Shown piece by piece: positions 17,101 through 27,527 of a DNA stretch of 64,000 nucleotides. A program made the translations under genes and the position numbers. The notes beneath the pieces were generated by a model. The model did no database searches. It worked only from the letters and a program-made list of their open reading frames with translations, and was not told the DNA's origin. The stretch covers positions 806,001 to 870,000 of the forward strand of contig NZ_CP069526.1 of NCBI RefSeq assembly GCF_016889705.1, read 5' to 3'. The DNA comes from Amycolatopsis sp. FDAARGOS 1241. Lineage in GTDB: Bacteria > Actinomycetota > Actinomycetes > Mycobacteriales > Pseudonocardiaceae. The first letter of the stretch is position 1, and each line of letters begins with the position of its first letter.

Positions 17101-19023
17101 GTCGGGGCGGGGGCCGGCGGCGTCCGGGGTGCGGGCGCCCGGGCTGCCGGGGGTGCCGGTCCAGCCGCCGCCGCTGCCGGGGCGGGCGGGGGCGCCGCCG
17201 CTGGGGACGCCGCCCTGCGGGGCGTTCGGCGCGCCGCCGCCGGCCGGGGGCAGGCCGCCCGGCGCGGGCTGGTTCGGGGTGGGGCCGCCGGAGAGGGCGG
17301 CGCCGCCGTCGCCGGCGCGGGGAGTGGGGGCGCTCGCCGACGGTTCGTCGACGCGCGGCGGGGCGTAGCCGGACGCCGAGGTGGAGCTGTCGCCGGAGCT
17401 GTGCGTCGACGAGCTGCCGCCGGCGGTGGAAGACGAGCTGCCGCCGGCGGTGGAAGACGAGCCGCCGCCGGAGTGGGCCGGCGCTCCGCCGCCGGAGTGG
17501 GATGCCGAGGCGCCCGACGGGGCGCCGCCCGTGAGCGGTGCCGAGCTGGTGGAGGGGACGTCGCCGGTGTGGCTGCTGGGAGCGTCGCCGGTGTGCGAGG
17601 GGGAGCTGGAAGATCCGCCGCCGGAGTGAGCGGAGAAGTCGTTGCCCGACGAGCTCGCGCCGGATCCGCCGCCCGAGTGAGCGGAAGAGCCGCTGCCCGA
17701 GCGAGCCGAGCTGCCGCCGTCGGCCGAGCCACCGCCGGAGTGAGCGGAAGCGCCGTCGGCCGAGCCACCGCCGGAGTGGGCCGAGTTGCCACCGCCGGAA
17801 CCGCCGTCCGCCGCGCCACCGCCGGAGTGCGCGGAGCCGCCCCCACTCGAGCCGCCGCCGGGGGAACCCGTGTTGCCGTCCTCGGACGAGCCGCCACCAG
17901 AGCCGCCGCCGTCGGAGTCACCGGTGTGGGCAGAGCCGTCGCCGCCGGTGCCGTCGGGGGCGTCGCCGTCGGTGGAGCGGCGGCTAGAATCGCCGGAGCC
18001 GTCCCGTGTGGACGGACCGTCGTCCGGGCTCGAGGAGGTGGAGTCCCCGTCGCCGGAACCGGAATCCCCGGAGTCACCGGAGTGGGAGCCGTCGCCGCCC
18101 TCGGAGTCCGCGCCGTCGGAACCGCCGTGGTGGCTGCCACCGCCGCCGGAGCCGCCGCCGGTGTGGTGCACGAAGCCGCCGGCCTTGATGTTCTTGGTGC
18201 TGATCACGTCGAGGCCCGTGACCTTGCCGGCCAGCTTGCCCAGGATCTTGATGATCTTCGTGAAGACGTCGGCCAGCTTGCCGAGCAGCGGCGACACCTT
18301 GCGCATCGTGTCGCACAGCTTGGTCAGCAGCCCGCTGATCTTCTCGCCCCACTTGGAGATCGCCGTGACGGCCTGCGCGACCACCACCGGCGTCCCGAAG
18401 CCGAGGGAGAAGGCTTCCTCCATGACCCATGAGATCAGCTTGCCCACCAGGTCGGCGATGAGCTGGCGCACGGTCTCGCGCACGAAGGACACGACCTGGC
18501 CCATGATCATGGTGACGGTGCCGATCGCGCTCGCCACCGTCGCCGCGCTGCCGAGCGCCTCGGCCGCCTCCGCGGCACCCTTGCGGTACGCGTCGGCCGC
18601 GTCGCCCTTCCACTCCGCGGTGCCGGTTTTGACCGCGTTGGTGTAGTCGGCTTGCCTGTCCTGCAACGCTTTCGCGACGTTGCCCCAAGTGTCCGCATAG
18701 GACTGGATCACCGGCGGGTTGCCCGCCACCGAGTCGAGCATGTCTTTCAGCGGCTGCACGTGCTCCATGAGGAACGACGCCACCGACGACATCAGGTAAC
18801 CGAACGGGTCGATCGCCGCGCTCGCGACCTCGCCGGCGAGGCTCAGCACCCCGAGGCCGCCGGAGACCCAGTCGCCGTCCTTGATGCCGTTGAACGCGTC
18901 CATCGCCGACTCGGCGACGCCGATGCCGGTGGCGTAGCCGTAGTCGCCGTTGCCGGCCGTGAGCGCGCCGGGGCCGTCTCCGTCCTGCTTCGCCTGCGCG
19001 ACGAGCGGGTTGCCCTCCGTCAT
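14167..19023 (-). CDS. Type VII secretion polymorphic toxin with C-terminal nuclease-like domain
   Basis: A 1618-residue protein. Residues 1-270 are a helical ESX/WXG100-like domain with the W-x-G turn at Trp138 (TAEWKGDAADAYRKG). Residues 287-600 are Gly/Ser/His-rich, and 680-920 hold about 21 units of 11 residues (TRSPQGTGEPN type). A compact domain near 1130-1225 contains RPIRLIGCDAGSNDFAHRLS and VMAPTKPAWSDANG. The C-terminal 200 residues contain AGGHFVGTEAGGPPGYGNMH (His1497) followed by an Asn-rich segment, resembling the His-Me-finger DNA/RNA non-specific endonucleases used as bacterial toxins. It is probably exported by an ESX system encoded elsewhere. It follows the EspC-like gene with a TGATG overlap. 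The nuclease call is by motif only. Confidence 0.85.
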   Translation of the reverse strand: MTEGNPLVAQAKQDGDGPGALTAGNGDYGYATGIGVAESAMDAFNGIKDGDWVSGGLGVLSLAGEVASAAIDPFGYLMSSVASFLMEHVQPLKDMLDSVAGNPPVIQSYADTWGNVAKALQDRQADYTNAVKTGTAEWKGDAADAYRKGAAEAAEALGSAATVASAIGTVTMIMGQVVSFVRETVRQLIADLVGKLISWVMEEAFSLGFGTPVVVAQAVTAISKWGEKISGLLTKLCDTMRKVSPLLGKLADVFTKIIKILGKLAGKVTGLDVISTKNIKAGGFVHHTGGGSGGGGSHHGGSDGADSEGGDGSHSGDSGDSGSGDGDSTSSSPDDGPSTRDGSGDSSRRSTDGDAPDGTGGDGSAHTGDSDGGGSGGGSSEDGNTGSPGGGSSGGGSAHSGGGAADGGSGGGNSAHSGGGSADGASAHSGGGSADGGSSARSGSGSSAHSGGGSGASSSGNDFSAHSGGGSSSSPSHTGDAPSSHTGDVPSTSSAPLTGGAPSGASASHSGGGAPAHSGGGSSSTAGGSSSSTAGGSSSTHSSGDSSTSASGYAPPRVDEPSASAPTPRAGDGGAALSGGPTPNQPAPGGLPPAGGGAPNAPQGGVPSGGAPARPGSGGGWTGTPGSPGARTPDAAGPRPDRTPTSARPGTDAPPRRPGDGPTGSSRPGDPSTRSAQPSNSPSSRTPQGTGDPNGRTPQGAGGPNTRSPQGAGEPNKRSPQGTGEPGARSPQGNGEPGTRPIQGTAEPNTRAPQGNGEPGTRSPHGTSEPNAHSSQGIGDPNTRAPLGTGEPNTRAPEVTGEPNTRPSQGTGEPDTRRPQDNGEPTTRSPQGAGNPSGRAPQGTGEPNGRTPQSTSEPNTRNAQDNGKPGTRPSQDAGEPNTRSPQGTGEPSTRAPQATGEPSTRSPQGTGEPGTRGPQGSGDPSGPRRSGESGGPSARGPQGSGAPGPRRPGDGGDPAARGPQRPDGESGVPGPRRPREVPEPAARGGAGPATRPESPHRTPDGDGPHHGEPRHGEPGDRTPRHGEPDEHAPRHGEPDDGAPHHDGPAEPHDTADHHGDGHHDTPDQDSAPHHHDDEPLSPDEVNQHHSESTPSGSSYHRGDTEMGDLPHRVQPDPDGRYTVDVHVTPDGHARIGDRLYTPEEFADVLRHNADYDGRPIRLIGCDAGSNDFAHRLSRELDTDVMAPTKPAWSDANGRVFSSDYEVGPDGRMRPRIPPDGEWSVHHPDGTSHHIGDDGFAPDGHHHDPNDVDADSARHRGEDGDDAGSHHDDDEDDFEPDDWDQYEIPRDDPRFGERFVDYDRPGYDDPHAGPPGNPYDRPPESPKEFESGPRPNDKTEPGEFPDHPATKPAVLGDTELTPHTEYHVVNRTKTGEIASETRFFTDADGKIKWVECTPGGGKLNGAKIPANPDFNYPLLPDCKYRVDNWRDPSKKIDFETDHRGQTDLVTGQPDYGKSDKYYRDDGDKFTGQGRAGHEGQNAYKDHPAHGEVAWAGGHFVGTEAGGPPGYGNMHGQMAASNSGHSRDGWEPGETWRRQEESLAEYHSPPDRVVELLQFQAPRRADGLSEEDVFRWQVTRTDPETGEQVTRVYERVFVNVPEKLDADPDQVVRYANKKRP
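16265..16985 (-). repeat. 33-bp coding minisatellite in the toxin gene
   Basis: About 21 tandem 33-bp units encode the degenerate 11-residue repeat x-R-x-P-Q-G-x-G-E-P-N. Units differ mainly at the residues after Arg and after Gly, and the reading frame is kept throughout. The repeat forms a long hydrophilic disordered linker between the secretion and toxin parts. Confidence 0.85.
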
Positions 19024-19337
19024 CAGTTCGAACCCTGCGTGGAGTTCAGCGTGTCCTTCGCCCCGGTTTCGAGGTCTTCGTATGCCTTCGCGGCGCTACG
19101 AACCTTCTCCGCCTGCGCGTCCATCGCCGTCACGGTGATCTTCAACGCGTTGAGCCCGAACTCCTCGACGGGGTCCAGCATCATCCGGAACGGCTGGCAG
19201 AGGATGCCGTACGCGTCGGTCGGCATGCTCACCTTGTTCGCCGCGTCGACGGCCTGCTGCAGCCCGTCGCTGATCCCGTCGAGCTGACGGGCGTGGGTCT
19301 CGAGGTCGGTGCCGACCTCGTATCCCTTCGGTGCCAT
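19023..19337 (-). CDS. EspC-like ESX secretion-associated protein
   Basis: A 104-residue all-helical protein (MAPKGYEVGTDLETHARQLD, SDGLQQAVDAANKVSMPTDA, YGILCQPFRMMLDPVEEFGL) typical of the small T7SS targets of the EspC/WXG100 superfamily, which pair with a larger effector for export. It lies between the YbaB-like gene and the toxin. Its stop overlaps the toxin ATG (TGATG), so synthesis is probably coupled. It likely acts as export partner of the toxin's N-terminal helical domain. Confidence 0.82.
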   Translation of the reverse strand: MAPKGYEVGTDLETHARQLDGISDGLQQAVDAANKVSMPTDAYGILCQPFRMMLDPVEEFGLNALKITVTAMDAQAEKVRSAAKAYEDLETGAKDTLNSTQGSN

Positions 19338-19367
19338 GGTTGTTCGTCCCCCTGGTTCGGCCGCGCG

Positions 19368-19910
19368 TCAGGACAGAATCGATCCGCCGAAGTCGTCGTC
19401 ATCGTCGGCCGGGTCGGGCCGGCGGCGCCGCGGCGGAGGCGGTGGTGGGGTCTGCTGCCGCGGCGGGGCCGGCGGCCCGTCGGTTTCCTCGGGCCCGAAG
19501 TGGTGCAGACGATCGGGCTCCGGCGGTGCCGCCGGATCCTCCGGAGGCGGCTCCGGGAACGTGCTCTTCGCGTCGGCCACGAGCTTGTCCCCGGTGCCGT
19601 CGCTGCCGAGCGTTTCGGTCGCAACCTGTTGCAGCAGTTCGGGAATCCGCGACTGCGCCTTCTGCACGAGCCGCATCACCTCAGCCGAGACCTCCGCCAT
19701 CCGCTTGCCGCTCGCGGACTCGGCGATCACGAGGTTCTTCAGCAGTCCCTTGGCGTCGACGGTCACTTCGACCGCGCCGTCCTTCGCCCGTTCCGTGACG
19801 GTCTGGCCCTGCACGCGGTCGGCCATCGCCTGGTAGCGCGCAGCCGTTTCCCGCAGCTGCTGCGCCCAGCCGTCGACCATCCGCTGGCTGGCGTCGACGC
19901 CGTCGGACAT
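19368..19910 (-). CDS. YbaB/EbfC-family protein, first gene of the toxin operon
   Basis: A 180-residue protein. Residues 1-105 fit the YbaB/EbfC fold (AKDGAVEVTVDAKGLLKNLV, SGKRMAEVSAEVMRLVQKAQ), and the rest is a Pro/Asp-rich acidic tail ending DDDDDFGGSILS. YbaB proteins are nucleoid-associated dimers, but divergent members regularly open actinobacterial T7SS effector operons, where their role is unknown. ATG 19910 is preceded by gaggaatggggg. It is 30 bp upstream of the EspC-like gene on the same strand, so it is probably the first cistron. Confidence 0.85.
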   Translation of the reverse strand: MSDGVDASQRMVDGWAQQLRETAARYQAMADRVQGQTVTERAKDGAVEVTVDAKGLLKNLVIAESASGKRMAEVSAEVMRLVQKAQSRIPELLQQVATETLGSDGTGDKLVADAKSTFPEPPPEDPAAPPEPDRLHHFGPEETDGPPAPPRQQTPPPPPPRRRRPDPADDDDDFGGSILS

Positions 19911-20080
19911 CGGGCCCCCATTCCTCTCGAGCGGTACTTCCCCACAGTGACGGATCGAGCCCGCCTCCGGTTCCGGAGCGGTCCGAATTGATCCGATCGG
20001 CCCAGTTTGCCATCCGGGTCAACCGGCCGGCGCGAGGACCAGACCACCACTGTACGTGCTCGAACAGGCCCGCAAGGTAG

Positions 20081-20123
20081 CGAACGGCCCGTTCGCGACG
20101 GTTCGTCGCGAACGGGCCGTTCG
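20081..20123 (-). terminator. Long perfect hairpin downstream of hpd
   Basis: Arms 20081-20100 and 20104-20123 pair perfectly over 20 bp with a 3-nt loop. It lies 82 bp past the hpd stop and upstream of the toxin operon, so it insulates the two minus-strand units. Confidence 0.85.
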
Positions 20124-20204
20124 TGCGCCCAGCTAGTTGACAGCGGCGCGGAAAGCGGTTCCTGTTGCGCCGCAATCGATCAGCGCAACCGATCAGCGCA
20201 GCCG

Positions 20205-21452
<1,248 letters not shown>

Positions 21453-21525
21453 TTAGCTGCACAATATGTCCAGCAGTAAGCCGTATGCTGCGGTCAACGT
21501 GGACAACCTGTGCAGGGAGAAAACC

Positions 21526-21990
21526 GTGCTCGACGCGCTCGACGCCCGCCTGTTGCTGCTGCTCACCGACTCGCCGCGGCTGGGCGTGCTCGAATGCGCT
21601 CGTCGCCTCGGGGTCGCGCGCGGCACCGTGCAGGCGCGCCTCGACCGGCTGACCGAGCGCGGCATCCTCGGTGGTTTCCCTCCCGAGCTCGACCTTTCCG
21701 CGATGGGCTACGGGCTCACCGCGTTCGCCGTGCTCGAAATCGCCCAGGGACGGCGCGGGAGCGTGGCCGAGGCGCTCGCGGCGATCGATGAGGTGTGCGA
21801 AGTGCACGCCACCACCGGGCAGGGTGACCTGTTCGTCCGGCTGGTGGCGCGCGACAACGACGACCTGCAGCGCGTGATCGACGACGTCGTCGGCGTCGAC
21901 GGGGTCCTGCGCACGTCGACGTCGATCGCCTTGTCGACACCGGTTCAGCCCCGGGTGCGCCCGCTGCTGGAGCGCACCGCTCGCGGTTAG
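21526..21990 (+). CDS. Lrp/AsnC-family transcriptional regulator
   Basis: A 154-residue regulator. The N-terminal winged helix covers LDALDARLLLLLTDSPRLGV, LECARRLGVARGTVQARLDR and LTERGILGGFPPELDL; the C-terminal RAM ligand domain starts at about residue 65 (YGLTAFAVLEIAQGRRGSVA). GTG 21526 is preferred because agggaga lies 6-7 bases upstream and the protein then starts at the usual family position; ATG 21466 would add 20 non-conserved residues. It is probably the regulator of the divergent hpd gene, responding to an aromatic amino acid; this is inferred from orientation. Its stop overlaps by 4 bp the stop of the convergent MBL gene. Confidence 0.88.
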   Translation: MLDALDARLLLLLTDSPRLGVLECARRLGVARGTVQARLDRLTERGILGGFPPELDLSAMGYGLTAFAVLEIAQGRRGSVAEALAAIDEVCEVHATTGQGDLFVRLVARDNDDLQRVIDDVVGVDGVLRTSTSIALSTPVQPRVRPLLERTARG

Positions 21991-22799
21991 AACGCCTCGA
22001 GCGTGTGCGCGAGGTAGCGCTTCGCCGAGCGCTGCACGACTTCGTGCCCGTCGTGGTGCACGATCGCGTCCCACCACGCGCCGTAGATCGCGTCGAACGC
22101 GTACGGTTCGAGCAGCTCCGCCGCGCGGCGCACGACGCTCGGCCGCTCCGGGATCAGGTTCGGATAGCTGTACATGAACGCGACGTGCGTGCGGTCCGGG
22201 ATCACCTGCACGATGTCGCCCGACAGCAGTGCCCCGCGGCCCTGCTCACCCGCCGGCCAGTGCAGCACGGTGCCGCCGGTGAAGTGCACCCCGAGGTTGA
22301 TCAACCGCAGGTCGTCGGCCGCGTCGAGTGTGGTGCCCGACCACAACCGGATCGACGGGTCGGGCCGCCCGATCCACTGCTGGTCGCCCTCGTGCAGGTA
22401 GATCGGCGCGTCGAACGCGTGCGCCCACTCGACCATCGACGTGTAGTAGTGCGGGTGGCTGATCGCGATGCCGGTGATGCCACCGAGCTCGGTGATCCGC
22501 TGTACCACGGCGTCGTCGAGGTAGGCGGCGCAGTCCCAGAGGAAGTTGCCGGAGCCGGCCCGCACCAGCAGTGCGCGCTGGCCGATCGCGAACTTCGGCG
22601 TGGACCCGACCCCGATCAGCCCCGGCCCCTGCTCCTCGATGCGCCCTTCGTACTCCCCGCTCGAACGGAGCGCCGCGAGGTCGGTCCAGGCCTGACCCGT
22701 GAGCGGGACGTACTGGCGTACGTCCTCGCAGATCGGGCAATCGGCTCGGGGCTCGGGGTACTGCATGCCGCAGGTGCGGCACATCGGCAGCTCGCTCAT
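21987..22799 (-). CDS. MBL-fold hydrolase with N-terminal Cys4 knuckle
   Basis: A 270-residue protein. The start MSELPMCRTCGMQYPEPRAD continues to CPICED, a four-cysteine zinc ribbon, before a metallo-beta-lactamase-like domain. The usual HxHxDH signature is degenerate (ISHPHYYTSMVEWAHAFDAP), as in the subgroup of MBL proteins with this zinc knuckle; later metal-site segments include HWPAGEQ and LLSGDIVQVIPD. ATG 22799 is preceded by gggaggacacg. The substrate is unknown. It is adjacent to greA and convergent with the Lrp regulator. Confidence 0.82.
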   Translation of the reverse strand: MSELPMCRTCGMQYPEPRADCPICEDVRQYVPLTGQAWTDLAALRSSGEYEGRIEEQGPGLIGVGSTPKFAIGQRALLVRAGSGNFLWDCAAYLDDAVVQRITELGGITGIAISHPHYYTSMVEWAHAFDAPIYLHEGDQQWIGRPDPSIRLWSGTTLDAADDLRLINLGVHFTGGTVLHWPAGEQGRGALLSGDIVQVIPDRTHVAFMYSYPNLIPERPSVVRRAAELLEPYAFDAIYGAWWDAIVHHDGHEVVQRSAKRYLAHTLEAF

Positions 22800-22887
22800 C
22801 GTGTCCTCCCAGTGGTGTCCCGGGAGCCACGCTAGACCGGTTTCCGCGCACCCGGCCATCGCAGCCGGGCACGCGCGGAAGCGGGAC

Positions 22888-23379
22888 TCAGCTCTCGCTG
22901 TAGGGCACTGCCTTGACCAGCGTGACCTTCATGGTCTTGCCGTTGGGCAGCTCGTACTCGCGCGACTCGCCTTCCTTCGCGCCGAGCAGGGCCTTGCCCA
23001 GGGGCGACTCGGGGGAGTACACGTCGAGCGCGCCCTCGGCGCCCTCTTCGCGGGTGGCGAGCAGGAACTTCTCCTCCTCGTCGTCACCCTCGTACTTGAC
23101 AGTGAGGACCTTGCCGGGACCGGCGGTGCCGTCGTCGTCCGGAGCCTCGCCGACCTTCGCGTTGCGCAGCAGCTCCTGCAGGTGGCGGATGCGCGCCTCG
23201 GCCTGGCCCTGCTCTTCGCGGGCCGCGTGGTAACCGCCGTTCTCCTTGAGGTCGCCCTCTTCGCGGCTGTCGTTGATGCGCGCAGCGATGACCGGACGAT
23301 TCTCGATCATTTCGTCGAGCTCGTGCTTGAGCCTGTCGTAGGCATCCTGGGTCAGCCAGGTCACCTTGGTGTCGCTCAC
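22888..23379 (-). CDS. greA: Transcription elongation factor GreA
   Basis: A 163-residue factor that binds the RNA polymerase secondary channel and stimulates cleavage of backtracked RNA. The N-terminal coiled coil carries the acidic tip motif [20 protein letters not shown]; the C-terminal FKBP-like domain ends [20 protein letters not shown]. The GTG at 23379 ([18 protein letters not shown]) aligns with the mycobacterial start and has gaggag upstream; the ATG 9 bases earlier is too close to that site. Position before the DUF4307 gene matches Rv1080c-Rv1081c. Confidence 0.95.
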   Translation of the reverse strand: MSDTKVTWLTQDAYDRLKHELDEMIENRPVIAARINDSREEGDLKENGGYHAAREEQGQAEARIRHLQELLRNAKVGEAPDDDGTAGPGKVLTVKYEGDDEEEKFLLATREEGAEGALDVYSPESPLGKALLGAKEGESREYELPNGKTMKVTLVKAVPYSES

Positions 23380-23464
23380 GGTCACCATCTCCTCGTCGGG
23401 CCTGCCAGGCTTGGGTGTACAAGCCGGCCACCGCACGAGCACACCTCGCCCGCACGGCTGAGAT

Positions 23465-23495
23465 AAAGGAAAAACACGGCCCGCCTCGGGCCGTG
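23465..23495 (-). terminator. Intrinsic terminator of the DUF4307 gene
   Basis: A 9-bp perfect stem (23475-23483 with 23487-23495, 3-nt loop) followed in the minus direction by a T-rich tract (gtttttcctttatc). It is one of the few classic rho-independent terminators in the window. Confidence 0.9.
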
Positions 23496-23586
23496 CTGGT
23501 GTATCAGCGTATCACGGCACGACAGAGCGACGCCGGTCCATTCCGCGCAGCGCGGACACTCACCGCGCATTTCACCCCGTTGGCCG

Positions 23587-24042
23587 CTATGGGGTTGACA
23601 TGTAACGTGGTATGGAGTACGAGCAGCCGTACACGTCGGCCGTCACCGGTTCCCCGATGCTCTTCACCACCGTGCTCACCCTGCTGTGGCCGGCCCCGGC
23701 GGGAACCAGCACTTCCTTGCGGCCGCTCTCGGCGCCCGATTTGTCCCGAACCCGTACGATGCACACCCCGGCCTTGTCGGGGTCGTCACGCGTGACGTTG
23801 ATGGTGATCTGCATCGCGTTGCCCGGGCGGGCATCGAACGCCACGCGCTCGGCGTCGATCGACGCCTGGCCGAGGTTGACGTAGGCGATCCACGCCACGG
23901 CGCAGCTCACGACCACGGCGACCACGCCGAAAACCCAGCGCTTCCAGCGTTTCGAGCCGGTCTTGGCGGGCGAGCCGTACCGGTCCGCGGGCGGCGCCGG
24001 ACGGGCGTCACCCGCGGTGGTCGCGGTCTCTCCGGTCTGCAA
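23587..24042 (-). CDS. DUF4307 membrane protein (Rv1081c-like)
   Basis: A 151-residue protein with a polar N-terminus, one membrane helix (about residues 38-58, [20 protein letters not shown]) and an extracytoplasmic beta-rich domain ([26 protein letters not shown]-like strand, [14 protein letters not shown]) with two cysteines. TTG 24042 is chosen because ggagg lies 7 bases upstream; no ATG or GTG is suitably placed. It is divergent from mca, as in M. tuberculosis. Function unknown. Confidence 0.85.
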   Translation of the reverse strand: MQTGETATTAGDARPAPPADRYGSPAKTGSKRWKRWVFGVVAVVVSCAVAWIAYVNLGQASIDAERVAFDARPGNAMQITINVTRDDPDKAGVCIVRVRDKSGAESGRKEVLVPAGAGHSRVSTVVKSIGEPVTADVYGCSYSIPRYMSTP

Positions 24043-24197
24043 GTCCGGGCCTCCGGTCGTTCTTGTCGTACCCGTGGGGACAATGGGTGGAGCCCAACTG
24101 GGGGCACCACTGCATCGAGTATCCGCGAGCGCTTCCGGCGGCGTGGAGCCGGGGCGGGGTTCGACGGAATAAGGCACACGAAAGGGTCGTTCAGAGC

Positions 24198-25112
24198 ATG
24201 GTGCGAGCTGACGAGCTGACGACGGGCGACCGCAACTCAAACCTGCGTCTCATGGCGGTGCACGCGCACCCCGACGACGAATCCAGCAAAGGCGCGGCCA
24301 CGATGGCGAAGTACGTCGCCGAAGGCCACGAGGTCATGGTCGTGACGTGCACGGGCGGTGAAGCTGGCAGCATCCTCAACCCGGCGATGGACCGGCCCGA
24401 GGTGCTCGCGAACATCACGGAGATCCGGCGCGAGGAGATGGCGCGCGCGGCCAAGATCCTGGGGGTCCAGCACCGCTGGCTCGGCTTCGTCGACTCCGGG
24501 CTGCCCGAGGGCGACCCCCTGCCACCGGTGCCGGAGGGCTCGTTCGCGGTCGTGCCGCTCGAGGAGTCCACCGAGGCTCTGGTGCGCGTGGTGCGCGAGT
24601 TCCGCCCGCACGTGCTCGTCACCTACGACGAGAACGGCGGCTACCCGCACCCGGACCACATCCGCACGCACGAGGTCTCCATGGCCGCCTTCGACGCGGC
24701 GGGTGACGCCGACCGCTTCTCCGGCGCCGGCGACCCGTGGCAGCCGCTCAAGCTCTACTACGTGCACGGCTTCTCCCGGTCCCGGATGATCGCCTTCGAC
24801 ACCGCGCTCAAGGAGGCCGGCCTGCCTTCGCCGTACGAGGAGTGGCTCAAGTCCTGGGACCCGGACCGACCCGACATCATGGAGCGGGTGACCACCCGGA
24901 TCGAGTGCGGTGAATACTTCGAGGTGCGCGACGAGGCGCTGAAGGCGCACGCCACGCAGATCGACCCGACCAGCCGCTGGTTCGCGGTCCCGCTCGAGAT
25001 CCAGCGCGAGACGTGGCCGACCGAGGAGTACGAGCTGAACCGCTCCCTGGTGGACAGCACGCTGCCGGAGGATGATCTGTTCGCCGGCATCAAGGAGAAG
25101 GTGAGCCCATGA
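24198..25112 (+). CDS. mca: Mycothiol S-conjugate amidase
   Basis: A 304-residue zinc amidase of the LmbE/PIG-L family. It cleaves mycothiol S-conjugates to glucosaminyl-inositol and a mercapturic acid, detoxifying electrophiles and antibiotics. The zinc motif [20 protein letters not shown] is near residue 20, with a second-site motif [15 protein letters not shown] near 150. Length and the C-terminal [13 protein letters not shown] region separate it from the deacetylase MshB. ATG 24198 is the likely start. Its stop overlaps the next gene by 4 bp (ATGA). Its presence shows that the organism makes mycothiol. Confidence 0.95.
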   Translation: MVRADELTTGDRNSNLRLMAVHAHPDDESSKGAATMAKYVAEGHEVMVVTCTGGEAGSILNPAMDRPEVLANITEIRREEMARAAKILGVQHRWLGFVDSGLPEGDPLPPVPEGSFAVVPLEESTEALVRVVREFRPHVLVTYDENGGYPHPDHIRTHEVSMAAFDAAGDADRFSGAGDPWQPLKLYYVHGFSRSRMIAFDTALKEAGLPSPYEEWLKSWDPDRPDIMERVTTRIECGEYFEVRDEALKAHATQIDPTSRWFAVPLEIQRETWPTEEYELNRSLVDSTLPEDDLFAGIKEKVSP

Positions 25113-25444
25113 TTTTCGGTGTGCCGGCCGTCGCGGTGGCTCCGCTGACGGCGTCGGCCCTGTTCCTGGCCCAGCAGCCCGACAGCGGTGACAACGGCGG
25201 TCAGGGTGAGGATTTCGGCAAGTCCTCGCCTGTCGGCTTCCTGGTGCTGATCCTGTTCCTGATCGCGGTGGCGTTCCTCATCCGATCGATGAGCAAGCAC
25301 CTGAAGAAGGTGCCGGCCAGCTTCGGTGAAGAAGAGGGCACGACGGACGAAGCGGGCGAGAAGCCCGAGGTGGACACCGCCGCCGCACCGGACGAGGGAA
25401 AGGTGGCCCAGCCGGCTGATCAGGCCAAGGCCAAGTCCGACTGA
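25109..25444 (+). CDS. Small membrane protein coupled to mca (Rv1083-like)
   Basis: A 111-residue protein with an N-terminal signal-like hydrophobic stretch (about 4-20), a polar Gly/Asp linker, a membrane helix (about 42-60, [19 protein letters not shown]) and an acidic cytoplasmic tail rich in Glu, Ala and Lys. It overlaps the mca stop by four bases, which implies translational coupling. The same gene order exists in mycobacteria, so a role with Mca at the membrane is possible but unproven. Confidence 0.85.
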   Translation: MIFGVPAVAVAPLTASALFLAQQPDSGDNGGQGEDFGKSSPVGFLVLILFLIAVAFLIRSMSKHLKKVPASFGEEEGTTDEAGEKPEVDTAAAPDEGKVAQPADQAKAKSD

Positions 25445-25470
25445 CGCGGGCGTCGTGCCACCCTGGTGGT

Positions 25471-27468
25471 ATGGCGAACCGATTGGCGGGCGCGACCAGC
25501 CCGTACCTCCTGCAGCACGCCGGCAACCCCGTCGACTGGTGGCAGTGGGGGCCTGAAGCGCTGGCCGAGGCGCGGCGCCGCAACGTGCCGATCCTGCTGT
25601 CGGTCGGCTACGCGGCGTGTCACTGGTGCCACGTGATGGCCCACGAGTCCTTCGAGGACGAGGGCACCGCGGCGCTGATGAACGCGCACTTCGTGAACAT
25701 CAAGGTCGACCGCGAGGAGCGGCCGGACATCGACGCGGTCTACATGGCCGCCACCCAGGCCATGACCGGCCAGGGCGGCTGGCCGATGACCTGCTTCCTC
25801 ACCCCCGCCGGCGAGCCGTTCCACTGCGGTACTTACTACCCGCCCTCCCCGCGGCCGGGGATCCCGTCGTTCCAGCAGCTGCTCACCGCCGTCGCCGAGG
25901 CGTGGACCGAGCGGCCGGACGACCTGCGCGACGGCGCGAAGCGGCTGATCGGGCACCTCACCGAGCAGAGCGGCCCGCTGCAGGCGTCGGCTGTGGATGC
26001 CGGCGCGCTGGCCGCTGCGGCTGAAAAGCTCGCCTTCGAAGCGGACCCGAAGCACGGCGGGTTCGGGACGGCGCCGAAGTTCCCGCCGTCGATGGTGCTG
26101 GAGTTCCTGCTGCGCCACCACGAGCGCACCGGCTCGGCCGACGCGCTGTCGCTCGCCGAGTCGACCGCCGTGGCCATGGCGCGCGGCGGCATCCACGACC
26201 AGCTCGCCGGCGGCTTCGCGCGGTACTCCGTGGACGCGGAGTGGATCGTGCCGCACTTCGAAAAGATGTTGTACGACAACGCTTTGCTGCTGCGCGTCTA
26301 CGCCCACCTGGCGCGGCGCGGTTCTTCGTTCGCGCTCGGGATCGCCGAGGGGATCGTGCGGTTCCTCGAGACGGATCTGCGCACGCCGCAAGGCGGGTTC
26401 GCGGCCGCGCTCGACGCGGACACCGACGGCGTCGAGGGCCTCACGTACGTCTGGACGCCCACGCAGCTGCGCGAAGTGCTGGGCGACTCCGACGGGGAGT
26501 GGGCGGCTTCGCTGTTCTCCGTGACAGAGTCCGGGACGTTCGAAAAGGGCGCGTCGACGCTGCAGTTGCTGCGGGATCCGGACGACGCCGCGCGGTTCGA
26601 GCGCGTTCGTTCGGCGTTGCTGGCCGCCCGGTCGGCGCGGCCGCAGCCGGCGCGGGACGACAAGGTGGTGACCGCGTGGAACGGGCTCGCGATCACCGCG
26701 CTCGCCGAGGCCGGTGTCGCACTGGAGCGTCCACAGTGGATCGATCTGGCTCGCGACGCGGCTTCGCTGCTGCTCGACGTCCACCTCGTCGACGGGCGGT
26801 TGCGGCGGAGTTCCCGGGCGGGTGTCGCCGGCGTGCCGGCCGGAGTGCTGGAGGACTACGGGTGCCTGGCCGACGGACTCCTCGCGCTGCACCAGGCGAC
26901 GGGCGAGCCGCGGTGGCTGGCGGCGGCCACCGAGCTGCTGGACGTGGCGCTGGCGCACTTCGGGGCTTCCGCGGAAGGGGCCTACCACGACACAGCGGAC
27001 GACGCGGAAGCCCTGGTGCAGCGGCCGTCCGACCCGACGGACAACGCGAGCCCGTCGGGTGCGTCGGCGCTGGCGGGAGCGTTGCTGACCGCTTCGGCGC
27101 TGGCCGGCTACGACCAGGCCGCGCGGTACCGCTCGGCGGCCGACGCGGCGCTGCTTCGCGCGGGCCTGCTGGCTTCGCGCGCACCGCGGTTCGCGGGGCA
27201 CTGGCTGTCGGTGGCGGAGGCGGCGCAGTCGGGTCCGGTGCAGGTGGCGGTCGTCGGTCCGGACCGGGGCGCGCTGGTCACGGCCGCGGCCCGGCACCTG
27301 CACGGCGGCGGCGTGGTGCTGGGCGGCTCTCCGGACGCCGACGGCGTGCCGCTGCTGGCGGACCGGCCGCTCATCGACGGGGCCGCCGCCGCGTACGTGT
27401 GCCGGGGCTACGTGTGCGACCGGCCGGTGACGGGCGTCGCCGAGCTCGTGGAGCAGCTGGCGCGCTGA
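25471..27468 (+). CDS. Thioredoxin-domain protein of the YyaL/DUF255 family
   Basis: A 665-residue protein. The N-terminal thioredoxin-like domain carries [18 protein letters not shown] and the C-x-x-C motif [20 protein letters not shown] (Cys about 50 and 53). The rest is an (alpha/alpha)6-barrel-like region reminiscent of N-acyl-glucosamine 2-epimerase/cellobiose-epimerase folds ([40 protein letters not shown]). The length matches the human spermatogenesis-associated protein 20 and B. subtilis YyaL families, whose activity is unclear. It begins 26 bp after the previous gene and is probably in the same operon (Rv1084 position). Confidence 0.92.
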   Translation: MANRLAGATSPYLLQHAGNPVDWWQWGPEALAEARRRNVPILLSVGYAACHWCHVMAHESFEDEGTAALMNAHFVNIKVDREERPDIDAVYMAATQAMTGQGGWPMTCFLTPAGEPFHCGTYYPPSPRPGIPSFQQLLTAVAEAWTERPDDLRDGAKRLIGHLTEQSGPLQASAVDAGALAAAAEKLAFEADPKHGGFGTAPKFPPSMVLEFLLRHHERTGSADALSLAESTAVAMARGGIHDQLAGGFARYSVDAEWIVPHFEKMLYDNALLLRVYAHLARRGSSFALGIAEGIVRFLETDLRTPQGGFAAALDADTDGVEGLTYVWTPTQLREVLGDSDGEWAASLFSVTESGTFEKGASTLQLLRDPDDAARFERVRSALLAARSARPQPARDDKVVTAWNGLAITALAEAGVALERPQWIDLARDAASLLLDVHLVDGRLRRSSRAGVAGVPAGVLEDYGCLADGLLALHQATGEPRWLAAATELLDVALAHFGASAEGAYHDTADDAEALVQRPSDPTDNASPSGASALAGALLTASALAGYDQAARYRSAADAALLRAGLLASRAPRFAGHWLSVAEAAQSGPVQVAVVGPDRGALVTAAARHLHGGGVVLGGSPDADGVPLLADRPLIDGAAAAYVCRGYVCDRPVTGVAELVEQLAR

Positions 27469-27527
27469 GTTCTGCCCCTGGTGAACGCGGGTTTCCCTCG
27501 AGTGTTTTCGGCGTAGCTTGAGTAGCG

